From JADKAC01 sp964492065 (GTDB lineage Bacteria; Bacteroidota; Bacteroidia; Chitinophagales; BACL12): a stretch of DNA of 64,000 bases. The stretch lies in contig CAZBHH010000013.1 of NCBI GenBank assembly GCA_964492065.1, forward strand, positions 1 to 64,000, given 5' to 3'. The position numbers and the translations under genes were made by a program. This document shows positions 1 to 9,492 of the stretch, in pieces; position 1 is the first letter of the stretch, and each line of letters starts with the position of its first letter. The notes under the pieces are model-generated. The model made no database searches and was not told the origin of the DNA. It saw only the letters and a program-made list of their open reading frames with translations.

Positions 1-2
1 AG

Positions 3-149
3 ATAATCGAGATAATAATTAATCCTGTTCATCTTCCCAATCTTGTAAAAATCCCAATTAAGACAATTTTTAAGGTTACCAGGATAATCGAGATAATAAT
101 TAATCCTGTCCATCCTCCTAATCTTGTAAAAATCCCGGTTAAGACAATT
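3..149. repeat. Two direct copies of a 66-bp intergenic repeat
   Basis: Copy 1 is at 3-68 and copy 2 at 84-149, a period of 81 bp. I count five mismatches, all in the second half of the unit. Both contain AATCCTGTYCATC and end in TTAAGACAATT. The window edge cuts the left side, so further copies may lie upstream. No coding frame is evident, and the rest of 150-297 holds nothing recognisable apart from the 3' flank of the dehydrogenase gene. Confidence 0.85.
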
Positions 150-297
150 ACCGTTCTTACAGAATATTGCCTGGTTTGCGATTAGACTCCATATTAATAC
201 AGGAGAATACTTGTAAATAATTCGCAGCCGTTACTTAAGTAGAGGTGTGCCTTTGCATTCCACTTACCCTTAAAATGGAATTAACCGGGGATTATAT

Positions 298-1236
298 TCA
301 GGCACTGATATGCGCCAGCATATCTTTGGTCATTGCATCCAGGTCGTAGTCGGGTTTCCAATCCCACTGAGCCTGTGCCACGCTGTCGTCAATGCTTTGA
401 GGCCAGGTAGCTGCTATCTGCTGTCGAAAATCGGGAGTATAGGTAATGGTAAAACCGGGTAATATTTTTTGTATGCTCCTGCTGATCATATCGGGAGAGA
501 AACTCATCGCAGCAACGTTATAAGACGAGCGCACTTTCAGCCGTGAGGATTCGGCTTCCATTAAATCAACGGTGGCACGCAAGGCGTCGGGCATATACAT
601 CATTGGCAATACGGTATCCGCTTCGAGAAAACAGTCGTACGTCCCACGCCGTTTTGCCTGGAAGTAGATATCGACTGCATAATCGGTGGTACCTCCGCCG
701 GGTTCGGCCTTATAGCTGATAAGCCCCGGATAACGGATACTGCGCACATCGATGCCGTGTTTTAAAAAGTACCATTCGCATAAGCGCTCTCCTGCCAGTT
801 TGCTGATACCGTATATTGTTTGCGGTTCCATTACCGTCACCTGGGGTGTTTGCTGTGCCGGTGTACTCGGCCCGAATACCGCAATGGAACTCGGCCAGAA
901 TATCCGCTGTATCGGCAACTCTCTCGCCAATTCCAGGGTATTCAGCAGCCCGTTCATATTTAAGTCCCAGGCCTTCAGTGGGTAGGTTTCTCCCCGTGCC
1001 GACAGCATTGCAGCGAGGTTGTATATCACGGATATCTGGTGCTTCTGTATCACCTGCATCAAAGCCTGCTTGTCCAGCACGTTTAACACTTCAAAGGGGC
1101 CGTCCGCAATGGCATCCGGCACCGGTTTAATATCGGCGGCAATTACGTTATCGTTGCCGTATTTGTTGCGCAGGTAAGTGGTGAGTTCGGAGCCGATTTG
1201 ACCACAGGCCCCAATGAGCAGTATTTTTTGTTGCAT
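298..1236 (-). CDS. tdh: SDR-type L-threonine 3-dehydrogenase
   Basis: Cytoplasmic NAD-dependent enzyme of the extended short-chain dehydrogenase/epimerase family, 312 aa, expected to oxidise L-threonine to 2-amino-3-ketobutyrate. The N-terminal Rossmann motif GACGQIG (residues 9-15) binds NAD. The YGISK segment supplies the catalytic Tyr and Lys. The stretch RYPGLIS followed by PGGGTTDYAVDIYF and LPMMYMPDALRA is characteristic of the epimerase-like threonine dehydrogenases and separates them from sugar epimerases. The usual partner, glycine C-acetyltransferase, is not in this window. The gene is divergent from the UDP-GlcNAc epimerase gene, with about 110 bp between starts. Family recognition is firm; substrate specificity is inferred. 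Confidence 0.88.
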   Translation of the reverse strand: MQQKILLIGACGQIGSELTTYLRNKYGNDNVIAADIKPVPDAIADGPFEVLNVLDKQALMQVIQKHQISVIYNLAAMLSARGETYPLKAWDLNMNGLLNTLELARELPIQRIFWPSSIAVFGPSTPAQQTPQVTVMEPQTIYGISKLAGERLCEWYFLKHGIDVRSIRYPGLISYKAEPGGGTTDYAVDIYFQAKRRGTYDCFLEADTVLPMMYMPDALRATVDLMEAESSRLKVRSSYNVAAMSFSPDMISRSIQKILPGFTITYTPDFRQQIAATWPQSIDDSVAQAQWDWKPDYDLDAMTKDMLAHISA

Positions 1237-1333
1237 ATCCCTGGTATCGTGTGGGGCAAAATTACTTATTGATTTCGCAATCCCGTAATTGCAACCGATT
1301 GTATCATCCGGAAGCCGATAGCGCCTTAATACG

Positions 1334-1341
1334 TATCTTTG
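1334..1341 (+). promoter_or_regulatory. Putative Bacteroidota -7 box for wecB
   Basis: TATCTTTG fits the TAnnTTTG consensus exactly. It lies only 8 nt before the chosen ATG at 1350, so transcription would begin about 2 nt before the start codon, giving an almost leaderless message. I see no clear -33 TTG at the right distance. Confidence 0.35.
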
Positions 1342-1349
1342 GCTTTCTT

Positions 1350-2456
1350 ATGCAAAAGACGCTCATCGTTGTCGGGACTCGCCCCAATTTTATCAAAGTT
1401 ACGCAGTTCAGGAAAGAGGCTCTTGCCAACGGCAATGTGGAAGTGAAGATCGTGCATACCGGCCAACACTACGATCGCAATATGGCCGATGTGTTCTTCG
1501 AACAGTTCGACCTGGTGCCCGATTATTTTTTGCAGATATCCGGCGATACACCCAACACCCAAATGGCGCAGATTATGTTGGCGCTGGAAAAGCTGATCCT
1601 GGAGCGATACCAGCCCGATCTCATCGTGGTAGTCGGCGATGTCAACTCGACGTTTGCAGCCGCAATCACCGCCAACAAATTGCAAATACCGCTGGCGCAT
1701 CTCGAAAGCGGGCTGCGCAGTTTCGACAGGACGATGCCCGAGGAATTTAACCGCATAGCTGCCGATATATTAAGCGATTATTACTTTGTAACTGAGCAGA
1801 GCGGGCTGGATAATTTACTGCTGGAAGGAAAAGACAAAGACCGCATCTTCTTTGTCGGCAATACGATGATTGATACGATGGTAGCTTTCGAGGATAAAAT
1901 CCGATCATCAGATATCAAACAGCAATTGCAGTTGCCCCACGATGGCGATTTTGTGTTGATGACGATTCACCGTCCGTCGAATGTAGATAATGCCGCAGGT
2001 TTAAAAAAACTATTACAACTGATTGACTATATCACCAAAAAGCAAACGCTGGTGTTCCCGATGCACCCACGCACTGCCCGACGTTTGGAAACACACCAAA
2101 CCATAGCTCAACTCACCGGCAACAAGCGGTTAATAATTACCGAACCGCTCGGCTATTTCGCATTTCAAAAATTGATTGCCGACTGCAAATACATTTTAAC
2201 CGACAGCGGAGGCATACAAGAGGAGTCCACCTTCAGGAAGAAGCCCTGCCTCACCATCCGCCCGAATACCGAGCGGCCGAGCACTTTGATTTTAGGCAGC
2301 AATACGTTGGTGGAGTGGAATTTCGATTTGTTGAAAACACATATCGAAGCCATAGAGTCCGGCAGTTACAAACAAGGCGGCATCCCACCGCTTTGGGATG
2401 GCAAGGCTACCCGCCGTATCGTGCAGGTGATTGCGGATTTGCCAATTGCTTCATAA
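1350..2456 (+). CDS. wecB: UDP-N-acetylglucosamine 2-epimerase (non-hydrolysing)
   Basis: Interconverts UDP-GlcNAc and UDP-ManNAc, supplying ManNAc-type precursors for surface polysaccharide. The open frame extends to 1251, but the family N-terminus is MQKTLIVVGTRPNFIK, so I place the start at 1350 (368 aa). Landmarks in order: GTRPNFIK, HTGQHYDRNM, VVGDVNSTFAAA, LESGLRS, PEEFNR and, near the C-terminus, DSGGIQEE, all typical of the GT-B-like epimerase fold. The gene stands alone on the plus strand, between a divergent dehydrogenase and a convergent glycosyltransferase whose 3' end overlaps it by 50 nt. That neighbour and the transporter-like YfhO gene support a cell-surface glycan role. Confidence 0.95.
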   Translation: MQKTLIVVGTRPNFIKVTQFRKEALANGNVEVKIVHTGQHYDRNMADVFFEQFDLVPDYFLQISGDTPNTQMAQIMLALEKLILERYQPDLIVVVGDVNSTFAAAITANKLQIPLAHLESGLRSFDRTMPEEFNRIAADILSDYYFVTEQSGLDNLLLEGKDKDRIFFVGNTMIDTMVAFEDKIRSSDIKQQLQLPHDGDFVLMTIHRPSNVDNAAGLKKLLQLIDYITKKQTLVFPMHPRTARRLETHQTIAQLTGNKRLIITEPLGYFAFQKLIADCKYILTDSGGIQEESTFRKKPCLTIRPNTERPSTLILGSNTLVEWNFDLLKTHIEAIESGSYKQGGIPPLWDGKATRRIVQVIADLPIAS

Positions 2457-3732
2457 GCGCAGCAAACTTTTTGGCGCCGCCCTTGCGGGTGTAGTTTTCT
2501 ATATGTTTGGAATGGATGTATAATGTGTTTCCCCGGTATTTGTTATACAAATCTGTCAATGCTTTGTGTATGGCCTGTTCATCTGTAAATCCACAAGTAT
2601 ATCCCGCCTTGCATTCGGCAATTATCGCCGCCGTATCTCCGGAAGTATCACCAATACACAACACCGGACGTTTTGCTGCGAGGTATTCAAATAATTTTCC
2701 CGGAATAACACCAGCCACATTGGGCGTGTCATTCAGCGGCAACAGCAATACCGTGGATTGTGGAAGTATCCTGACTATTTCCGCATGCGGCATATACGGT
2801 ATCAATTCCAGGTTACCTGTTAATGCGTTAGCTTCGATAGATTCAATTACGGAATAATCGTTTTTCCCCGTCAGCCGGATTTTCAAATCCCGTTTGAAAT
2901 CGGGATTCGCAATACAGATATTTTTCAATACATTCCAAAGCACATGCGGGTTGCGGTCTTTATTCATTGAGCCGATATGGTGCAGTACAAAACCCGGCAA
3001 TAAATCCACTTCACCCGCCGGGAAATCGGCATCGTCGAAACCGTTAGAAATTACTTCCACTTCTGTCCTTCCCAATCGTTTAAAGTCTTCCGCCCAACTC
3101 CTGCTGACAGTCACGACGCAATCCGCCTGTTGCAGCACCTGCTGTTCCATGCGCCGATGCAGCTTATCGGCACGGTCAGTTAAATGTAACTGGTCGTAGA
3201 AATCGATATTTGTCCAGGGGTCTCTGAAATCGGCAATCCACGGCAAGCCGGTGTTTTTGTGTAAGTCGAGCGCTATCATGTGCATGCTGTGTGGCGGCCC
3301 GGTGGATACGACGACATCTACCGCATGTGTTTTTAAATAGTCCCTCAGAAATTTCACCGATGGCCGTATCCAGAATTTGCGTGCATCCGGGATAAAGAAA
3401 TTTCCCCGCACCCACATGGCAATCCTTTCCATGAAGCCCGCTTTTTTGGATTCTGAAATAAACCCCTGGTTTACCGATTCCGATTTTGGCTTACCTAATA
3501 ATTTCCTGTACAAATCATAGGGCTCCCACACCGGGTGTTTAATCACCTCAATCCCTTCGGGGACTTCGCTGAGCAGGGATAAATCACGCATCGCCATATC
3601 GGGGTTTTCGGCTGTATATATTACCGGCTCTATATCAAACTCCCTGAAATATTTTGTCATTTTCAGCCAGCGCTGTACTCCCGCTCCACCGGAAGGCGGC
3701 CAGTAATAGGTTATTATAAGCGCTTTCAACAT
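2407..3732 (-). CDS. Glycosyltransferase family 4
   Basis: Cytoplasmic or membrane-associated GT-B fold sugar transferase; acceptor and donor are unknown. The start is set at MLKALIITYYWPPSGGAGVQRW, giving 441 aa; an upstream in-frame Met at 3759 adds only nine poorly conserved residues. The N-terminal domain has the glycine-rich YYWPPSGGAGVQRW loop. The C-terminal nucleotide-binding half contains GKLFEYLAAKRPVL, the conserved acidic donor-binding region of GT4 enzymes. The last 50 nt run antiparallel through the end of wecB, so the final 15 or so residues (ending SPARYGG) are encoded opposite another gene. No transmembrane segment is apparent. Confidence 0.88.
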   Translation of the reverse strand: MLKALIITYYWPPSGGAGVQRWLKMTKYFREFDIEPVIYTAENPDMAMRDLSLLSEVPEGIEVIKHPVWEPYDLYRKLLGKPKSESVNQGFISESKKAGFMERIAMWVRGNFFIPDARKFWIRPSVKFLRDYLKTHAVDVVVSTGPPHSMHMIALDLHKNTGLPWIADFRDPWTNIDFYDQLHLTDRADKLHRRMEQQVLQQADCVVTVSRSWAEDFKRLGRTEVEVISNGFDDADFPAGEVDLLPGFVLHHIGSMNKDRNPHVLWNVLKNICIANPDFKRDLKIRLTGKNDYSVIESIEANALTGNLELIPYMPHAEIVRILPQSTVLLLPLNDTPNVAGVIPGKLFEYLAAKRPVLCIGDTSGDTAAIIAECKAGYTCGFTDEQAIHKALTDLYNKYRGNTLYIHSKHIENYTRKGGAKKFAALMKQLANPQSPARYGG

Positions 3733-3835
3733 GGCAATTATACGGTTAACCGTTCGCAAACTTAAGCCTATTCACGCAATAGAACAGATTGTGCAGGGTA
3801 AGTTTTAATTTAGCTCCTTCAAAAGTGTGTGTACT

Positions 3836-6289
3836 ATGGATAACGCTTCAATAAAAAGCCGCCTGCTCGATTTCGGAATTGCAATTGCCATTTTTCTCGC
3901 GGTATGTATCATTTTCTTCATGCCCATCTTCCAGGGAAAGATCCTGATTCAAAGCGATGTGCTCAATTTTTTAGCAATGAGCAAGGAGATTGTCGATTAC
4001 AACAACACACATGACGATGTCGCCTTGTGGACGGGAAGCGGATTTAGCGGCATGCCTACCTACCAGATCCACCTGGGGGATAACGGAAACTTATTTGAAC
4101 GGGTACACACATTCCTCGGGTTGGGGTTACCCCGCCCGGCGAATTACATGTTCATCGGGTTCTTATTTTTCTATATCCTGCTACGCAGTTTTAAAGTCAA
4201 TAACTGGATAGCCATTTTCGGCGCACTGTCTTACGGCCTTGGCACTTATTTAATTTCATTTGTCGAAGCAGGTCATAACTCGAAGGTGAATGCGCTGGTA
4301 CTCGCTCCGATGGTCTTTGCCGGCATTCACTATTTATTCAAGGGCAAACTGTGGTTGGGCATATCGCTTACCCTTCTGGGCATGTGCCTGGAAATTACCG
4401 CCAATCACGTACAGATTTCTTACTACATGTTTTTCTTAATCGGTTTTTGGTTTGTTTCAGAACTCTATTTTTCGTTTAAGGAAAAAACACTGCCGCAGTA
4501 TTGGAGAGCCCTGGGATTGTTTGTCGGGATTACACTCGTAGCGCTGGTAGTCAATGCTTCCCGGTTATTAACCACTTTGGAATACAGCAAGGAGACCATA
4601 CGTGGGGGATCGGAACTTACGGAACACAATGCCAACTATACGAATGACGGGTTGGATAAAAATTACGTATTCGACTGGAGTTACGGAGTGGGAGAATCGC
4701 TGACGATTATGTATCCCAATTTTGCGGGGCAGGCTTCGTCAAAATCCTTTCTGGAAAATCCCGACAGCAAGACAATGCACTACCTGCAGGGGCTGGCGGC
4801 ACGCAACCAGGGAAAAGCGCAGCAATTGCAACAGCTCACTTCCAAATACTGGGGGCAGTTGCCGTTTACAGGCGGCCCGGTTTATATGGGCGCCATCGTT
4901 TGTTTTTTGTTTTTAATTGGCGCATTCATCGCCGAAGGCCGGTTGCGGTGGTGGCTCGTTGCGGCCACCGTGCTCTCGCTGTTTCTCGGCTGGGGCAAAC
5001 ACTTCGCCGTATTCAACGATTTGATGTACGATTACTTCCCGCTGTACAACAAATTCAGAACGGTAATGATGGCGTTGGTAATCGCTTGCTTCGCCATGCC
5101 TTTGCTCGGATGTGTCATGCTGGATAAACTGTTGAAAAAAGAAAATGCACTCACCGATACAAAAAAAATTACCGGGTTGAAGTATGCCGCTATTACGGCC
5201 GGTGTTATCAGCATTTTCGTACTGGTTCCGACCATGCTGTTCAATTTAAACAGCCCACGGGAAATGGAATTGCTGGCGCAAAATTCCGGCGATGCCGATT
5301 TAAGCGGATTGCTGGCAGCGCTGAAACAGGACCGCATCCGGATGATTCGCATGGACGGATTGCGCACCCTATTTTTTATCGCCGTTGCCGCCGTGATGTT
5401 GTGGTTGTACTTAACAAATAAAATAAATAAGATCTGGGTTATCGCAGTGGTCGGTATCTTATCGGTAATAGATCTCTGGACAACAGATCGCATTTATTTG
5501 ACTGATGAAAATTACGGCGACAAGAATTATTACGAGCAGTATTTTTTATCGCAAATGCCAAAAATAAAAGATACCGATCCGAACTTCCGGGTATTTAACA
5601 CAACCCGCCGCCTCGACCAGGACGGTTTCACTTCATACAGCTACAAGAGCTTAGGCGGTTACAGCGCCGCAAAACTCAGCCGTTACCAGGATCTTATCGA
5701 CGGATATATTTCTAAAGGCAATATGCCGGTTATCAATATGCTCAATGCGAAATACATCATCACCAGCCGCAACAATAAATTGGCAGTGGATAGAAATCCC
5801 GGCGCTTGCGGCAATGCGTGGTTTGTCGATTCCATTGTAGTGCGCCAGGGAGCGGATGCGGAATTTAAAGAACTGGAGAACCTGCAACCCTTGCATTACG
5901 CCGTGGTGGATGAACAATTCAAAAACATGATTCCTGCATTTACGGTACCACCGGACTCAGGCGCTACTATTCAATTGTTGACTTATACACCCAACGAAAT
6001 TACCTATGCGAGCAGGAGCAGTGTGGATGCTCCCGCCATTTTTTCTGAAATATGGTACCGCGGCAACAGCGATTGGAAAGCGTATATCGACGGTGTGTAC
6101 ACCGATCACTTCCGGGCAAATTATACGTTGCGTGGATTATGGATACCCGCGGGTTCACACGAAATTACTTTCCGCTTTGAACCGGCTTCCTTTACCAGGG
6201 GAAGATCCATATCGCTTGCGGGTTCTTCTATCATGATATTGATAATATGCGCCGGTTTTTTCATGGCATGGCGAAAAAAAGAATTGTAA
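3836..6289 (+). CDS. YfhO family polytopic membrane protein
   Basis: Large inner-membrane protein (817 aa from MDNASIK; an in-frame Met three codons upstream at 3827 is possible). It starts with a hydrophobic segment near residues 13-32 and carries roughly a dozen further membrane spans, followed by a C-terminal soluble domain and a last span (about 785-805) ending in a basic tail. The layout and the early segment with QSDVLN match the GT-C-like YfhO family, whose Firmicute members glycosylate teichoic acids. In Bacteroidota the substrate is unknown. It is the first plus-strand gene after the GT4 and probably has its own promoter. I infer a role in envelope glycan decoration. Confidence 0.85.
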   Translation: MDNASIKSRLLDFGIAIAIFLAVCIIFFMPIFQGKILIQSDVLNFLAMSKEIVDYNNTHDDVALWTGSGFSGMPTYQIHLGDNGNLFERVHTFLGLGLPRPANYMFIGFLFFYILLRSFKVNNWIAIFGALSYGLGTYLISFVEAGHNSKVNALVLAPMVFAGIHYLFKGKLWLGISLTLLGMCLEITANHVQISYYMFFLIGFWFVSELYFSFKEKTLPQYWRALGLFVGITLVALVVNASRLLTTLEYSKETIRGGSELTEHNANYTNDGLDKNYVFDWSYGVGESLTIMYPNFAGQASSKSFLENPDSKTMHYLQGLAARNQGKAQQLQQLTSKYWGQLPFTGGPVYMGAIVCFLFLIGAFIAEGRLRWWLVAATVLSLFLGWGKHFAVFNDLMYDYFPLYNKFRTVMMALVIACFAMPLLGCVMLDKLLKKENALTDTKKITGLKYAAITAGVISIFVLVPTMLFNLNSPREMELLAQNSGDADLSGLLAALKQDRIRMIRMDGLRTLFFIAVAAVMLWLYLTNKINKIWVIAVVGILSVIDLWTTDRIYLTDENYGDKNYYEQYFLSQMPKIKDTDPNFRVFNTTRRLDQDGFTSYSYKSLGGYSAAKLSRYQDLIDGYISKGNMPVINMLNAKYIITSRNNKLAVDRNPGACGNAWFVDSIVVRQGADAEFKELENLQPLHYAVVDEQFKNMIPAFTVPPDSGATIQLLTYTPNEITYASRSSVDAPAIFSEIWYRGNSDWKAYIDGVYTDHFRANYTLRGLWIPAGSHEITFRFEPASFTRGRSISLAGSSIMILIICAGFFMAWRKKEL

Positions 6290-6374
6290 TTTTTTAAGGG
6301 CACAATGGGAGCGGCGCAATAAAAATAATTATTTAAAGCCCTGCTATAGAATCACCGGGAACAACACTATGTAT

Positions 6375-7682
6375 TTAACCGTCGATAATCAGGTCCCGCG
6401 GCAACACGCTTTGTACCCGGTTTTCCTTCATCCATTCGAGTACTGCTTTATATGTATCCAGCCAGCCCGGCGCATCGCAGTTGAAGAAATAATTGTTATG
6501 CCAAAGAATCGTATGCACACAATTAAAACGGTTGTCATCCAGGAAACCGAGCAAGTAATTGCGGGTATCAATGGGCGATAGGCGCATGTAGTGATTAAAT
6601 GTCGCATCCATCATTGTCAACGGCACTTCGGTGAAATTGTACTCCCTGCGCTCCGCCACATGGAAAGGCCGGATCGGCATGCCGTAATTATTGCGCCATC
6701 CAGGCACTTCGGCAAATGCCAGGCTGCTGTCTAACTGAATACCGCCTTCCTCCAGCGCATTCAATGTATATGGCAGCTCCAGCATCAAAAAGTGATTCCT
6801 GTTTACCGGCTCTGCCTTACCTTTTAGCAACATCAGTTCGGCGTTGTAACTCTTCGATGAATAACTCTTATGCAATCCGTTTACACAACCGTTGGCGTTT
6901 ACTGCGGACAATAGGGCAGCAACACGCTTCTGATCAATGCTATAGTCGGCATCGGGAATGTTTAACCCCCGTTTATTGCGGTGCACCAGCCAAAAAAATG
7001 TACTCTTTACATCGTGCGAGTTTTCGAGTTGCATGATCTTGTCGAACAACATGTAATCGGGAGTGCGGATGTAATGGTGCATCAGCAATTGCAATAATTT
7101 TCCGATGCGCATTTTGCGCAACAGCGGTTTCGCATTTTCACGCAATGCGCCGTACAGCGTATCTATATCATGCGTGAGAAATACTCTCGACGGATTCTGT
7201 TGCCTGGCGACACGGGTATGTATTTTCTTCGTGTTATCGTATATTAAATCAAAATAGGTCGCCACCAGGTTCTTATGAGCACATTGAAAAGCATATTGCA
7301 GGCTTTGCGCATAGGGAAAGCGGAGGTAGCGGTCACCGTCGTATTCGCTGTATTCCTGAATACAGGCGAGCAAATAAAAACAAGAGCTCAGATAGTCGGG
7401 ACTGCCGGAGGATGTGTGATGCAGCGGCTCTTTCTTAAAATAAGATCTGAATGTAAAATCGCCGTGCAAATAATACCTGCTGAAAAAATGCGAGAGTTGT
7501 ATATCACACAGGCCGTGTTCGGCAACGATAACCACTTGTGAATCCACATCGTCCTCCGCATTGACAAATTCGCAGGCAAAGCCGATATATCTTCCAAATA
7601 CCCGCAAGGTGTAAGCAATCTCCGGTGCAATTTCGGAGTGAATTTGAAATCGTATTACAGGTACACGCATTGCTGGTTTCAA
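6375..7682 (-). CDS. Polysaccharide deacetylase family protein
   Basis: A 435-aa protein with an N-terminal domain of about 160 residues of the kind found in front of divergent NodB-fold deacetylases in Bacteroidota. A C-terminal catalytic-like domain follows. FLTHDID (residues 168-174) corresponds to motif 1, with the metal-binding aspartates, and GLHKSYSS corresponds to the His/Ser motif 2. No signal peptide or membrane segment is visible. An internal Met four residues in (7670) could also be the start. The neighbouring sugar genes suggest modification of an exported or lipid-linked glycan, but the substrate cannot be read from sequence. Confidence 0.8.
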   Translation of the reverse strand: MKPAMRVPVIRFQIHSEIAPEIAYTLRVFGRYIGFACEFVNAEDDVDSQVVIVAEHGLCDIQLSHFFSRYYLHGDFTFRSYFKKEPLHHTSSGSPDYLSSCFYLLACIQEYSEYDGDRYLRFPYAQSLQYAFQCAHKNLVATYFDLIYDNTKKIHTRVARQQNPSRVFLTHDIDTLYGALRENAKPLLRKMRIGKLLQLLMHHYIRTPDYMLFDKIMQLENSHDVKSTFFWLVHRNKRGLNIPDADYSIDQKRVAALLSAVNANGCVNGLHKSYSSKSYNAELMLLKGKAEPVNRNHFLMLELPYTLNALEEGGIQLDSSLAFAEVPGWRNNYGMPIRPFHVAERREYNFTEVPLTMMDATFNHYMRLSPIDTRNYLLGFLDDNRFNCVHTILWHNNYFFNCDAPGWLDTYKAVLEWMKENRVQSVLPRDLIIDG

Positions 7683-7708
7683 AAATCCCGCAGCAAATTA
7701 CTGCGGGA
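7680..7708 (-). terminator. Rho-independent terminator after the ALDH7 gene
   Basis: Perfect 8-bp arms at 7686-7693 and 7701-7708 (TCCCGCAG/CTGCGGGA) with a 7-nt loop are followed on the minus strand by a run of T. It lies 21 nt past the dehydrogenase stop and just before the deacetylase start, separating the two transcription units. Confidence 0.75.
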
Positions 7709-7728
7709 CTTCATCATTCATTTCCGTA

Positions 7729-9282
7729 TCAGATATCGAATTTAATTCCCTGTGCCAGTGGCATTGCAGTAGAATAATTGATAGTATTTGTCTGCCGGCG
7801 CATATAGGCTTTCCATGCATCGCTGCCGCTTTCCCTGCCGCCGCCGGTTTCTTTTTCGCCGCCGAAGGCGCCGCCGATTTCAGCTCCGGATGTGCCGATA
7901 TTGACATTGGCAATGCCGCAGTCACTGCCCGCATGACCCAGGAAATATTCCGACTCCCGTAAATCCGTCGTCATGATGGCGCTGGATAATCCCTGGGGTA
8001 CATCGTTTTGCATTGCCACAGCTTCTTCAATCGTATCGTAAGGCATTATATACAAGATGGGGGCAAATGTCTCATGCTGCACAATTTTCATTGAATTCTT
8101 CACTTCTGCAATACAGGGTTTCACATAACACCCGCTGGCGTATCCCTCGCCTGAAAGCACGCCGCCTTCCACCAACATACTGCCGCCTTCGGCAAGCACC
8201 TGTTCGATTGCGTGTAAGTAATCGCCGGTTGCCTGCTTATCAATCAGCGGGCCGACGTGGTTTTGTTCATCGAGCGGGTTGCCGATGCGCAACTGCCCAT
8301 AGACTTTTACCAGCCGGCGTTTGGTCTCTTCGTAAATATCCCTGTGAATTATCAGCCTGCGTGTACTCGTACAGCGCTGTCCGGCAGTACCCACTGCACC
8401 AAATACGGCGGCACGAATCGCCATATCCATGTCGGCGGATTTGCTGATGATGATCGCATTATTTCCGCCTAATTCCTGTATCACTCTGCCAAGCCTTTCG
8501 CCGACGATACCGCCGATGCGCTTGCCCACTCTCGTGGAACCTGTGATGGATATGAGCGGCACCCGGTTGTCTTTAGCCATTTGCTCGCCGATTGCCGAAT
8601 GAGAAACCATCAGGCAACTTACACCTTCGGGCACATTATTTTTTACAAATACATCTGCTACTATCTTCTGCACCGCAATGGCGGATAACGGCACTTTCGA
8701 TGATGGTTTCCAGATACACACGTCGCCGCACACCCATGCAATTGCCGCATTCCAACTCCAAACCGCTACGGGAAAATTGAATGCGGAGATGATGCCCACC
8801 ACTCCCAGCGGATGCCATTGCTCGTACATGCGGTGCATCGGCCGTTCGCTGTGCATGCTCAAACCGTACAGTTGACGGCTCAGGCCAACGGCAAAGTCGC
8901 ATATGTCGATCATTTCCTGTACTTCTCCCAACCCTTCCTGCAGGCTCTTACCCATTTCGTAGCTCACCAGTTTTCCAAGCGGTTCCTTATACTTGCGCAA
9001 CTGATCTCCCAACTGCCGCACTATTTCACCCCTGCGTGGTGCCGGCACCTTGCGCCATTCCAAAAATGCGCTCTGTGCTGTTTGCATGATTTGTTCGTAC
9101 TCTTCTCTGCTCGCCGATGTACATGAGCCTATCAACTCGCCGTCAACGGGCGAATACGATTCCAGTGTATTGCCCTTCCCTTCGAGCCACTGCGCTCCGG
9201 TAGAAACACCCTTGTTGGTTTTATGCACTCTCAATGCTTTGAGTTCGTTGTCTATCAATCCAAATGTTGCTGTAGTTTCCAT
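7729..9282 (-). CDS. ALDH7-type aldehyde dehydrogenase (aminoadipate semialdehyde dehydrogenase-like)
   Basis: NAD-dependent aldehyde dehydrogenase of 517 aa, the normal length for the antiquitin/ALDH7 group, which oxidises alpha-aminoadipic semialdehyde (piperideine-6-carboxylate) in lysine catabolism. Visible landmarks are the N-binding AFNFPVAVWSWN segment (167-178), WKPSSKVPL (191-199), the catalytic Glu270 in ELGGNNA and the catalytic Cys304 in GQRCTS. The C-terminal NIGTSGAEIGGAFGGEKETGGG region is also typical of ALDH7. It is a single-gene unit with its own promoter box and terminator. No lysine-degradation partner is nearby, so the physiological substrate is inferred. Confidence 0.88.
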   Translation of the reverse strand: METTATFGLIDNELKALRVHKTNKGVSTGAQWLEGKGNTLESYSPVDGELIGSCTSASREEYEQIMQTAQSAFLEWRKVPAPRRGEIVRQLGDQLRKYKEPLGKLVSYEMGKSLQEGLGEVQEMIDICDFAVGLSRQLYGLSMHSERPMHRMYEQWHPLGVVGIISAFNFPVAVWSWNAAIAWVCGDVCIWKPSSKVPLSAIAVQKIVADVFVKNNVPEGVSCLMVSHSAIGEQMAKDNRVPLISITGSTRVGKRIGGIVGERLGRVIQELGGNNAIIISKSADMDMAIRAAVFGAVGTAGQRCTSTRRLIIHRDIYEETKRRLVKVYGQLRIGNPLDEQNHVGPLIDKQATGDYLHAIEQVLAEGGSMLVEGGVLSGEGYASGCYVKPCIAEVKNSMKIVQHETFAPILYIMPYDTIEEAVAMQNDVPQGLSSAIMTTDLRESEYFLGHAGSDCGIANVNIGTSGAEIGGAFGGEKETGGGRESGSDAWKAYMRRQTNTINYSTAMPLAQGIKFDI

Positions 9283-9300
9283 ATTTTTAATTCATTAGCG

Positions 9301-9308
9301 CAAAGTTA
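9301..9308 (-). promoter_or_regulatory. Putative -7 box of the ALDH7 gene
   Basis: The minus strand reads TAACTTTG, an exact TAnnTTTG match, 18 nt before the ATG. A proper -33 TTG is not obvious. Confidence 0.45.
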
Positions 9309-9492
9309 CAAATTCACAACCGCATGACTTGCGTAATAATTCCGTTAGCAGCCTTATTTTCTGCTCCGCAATCGAAATCATTTCGGAAAACGAAATATAC
9401 ACGCTGAATTATGTCAGCCCCTGTCCGATTGGAACAATGCATCGATGCTTACTATTGCGATTTGGAAAATCTGTTGCCGGAGTTGTGACTGC

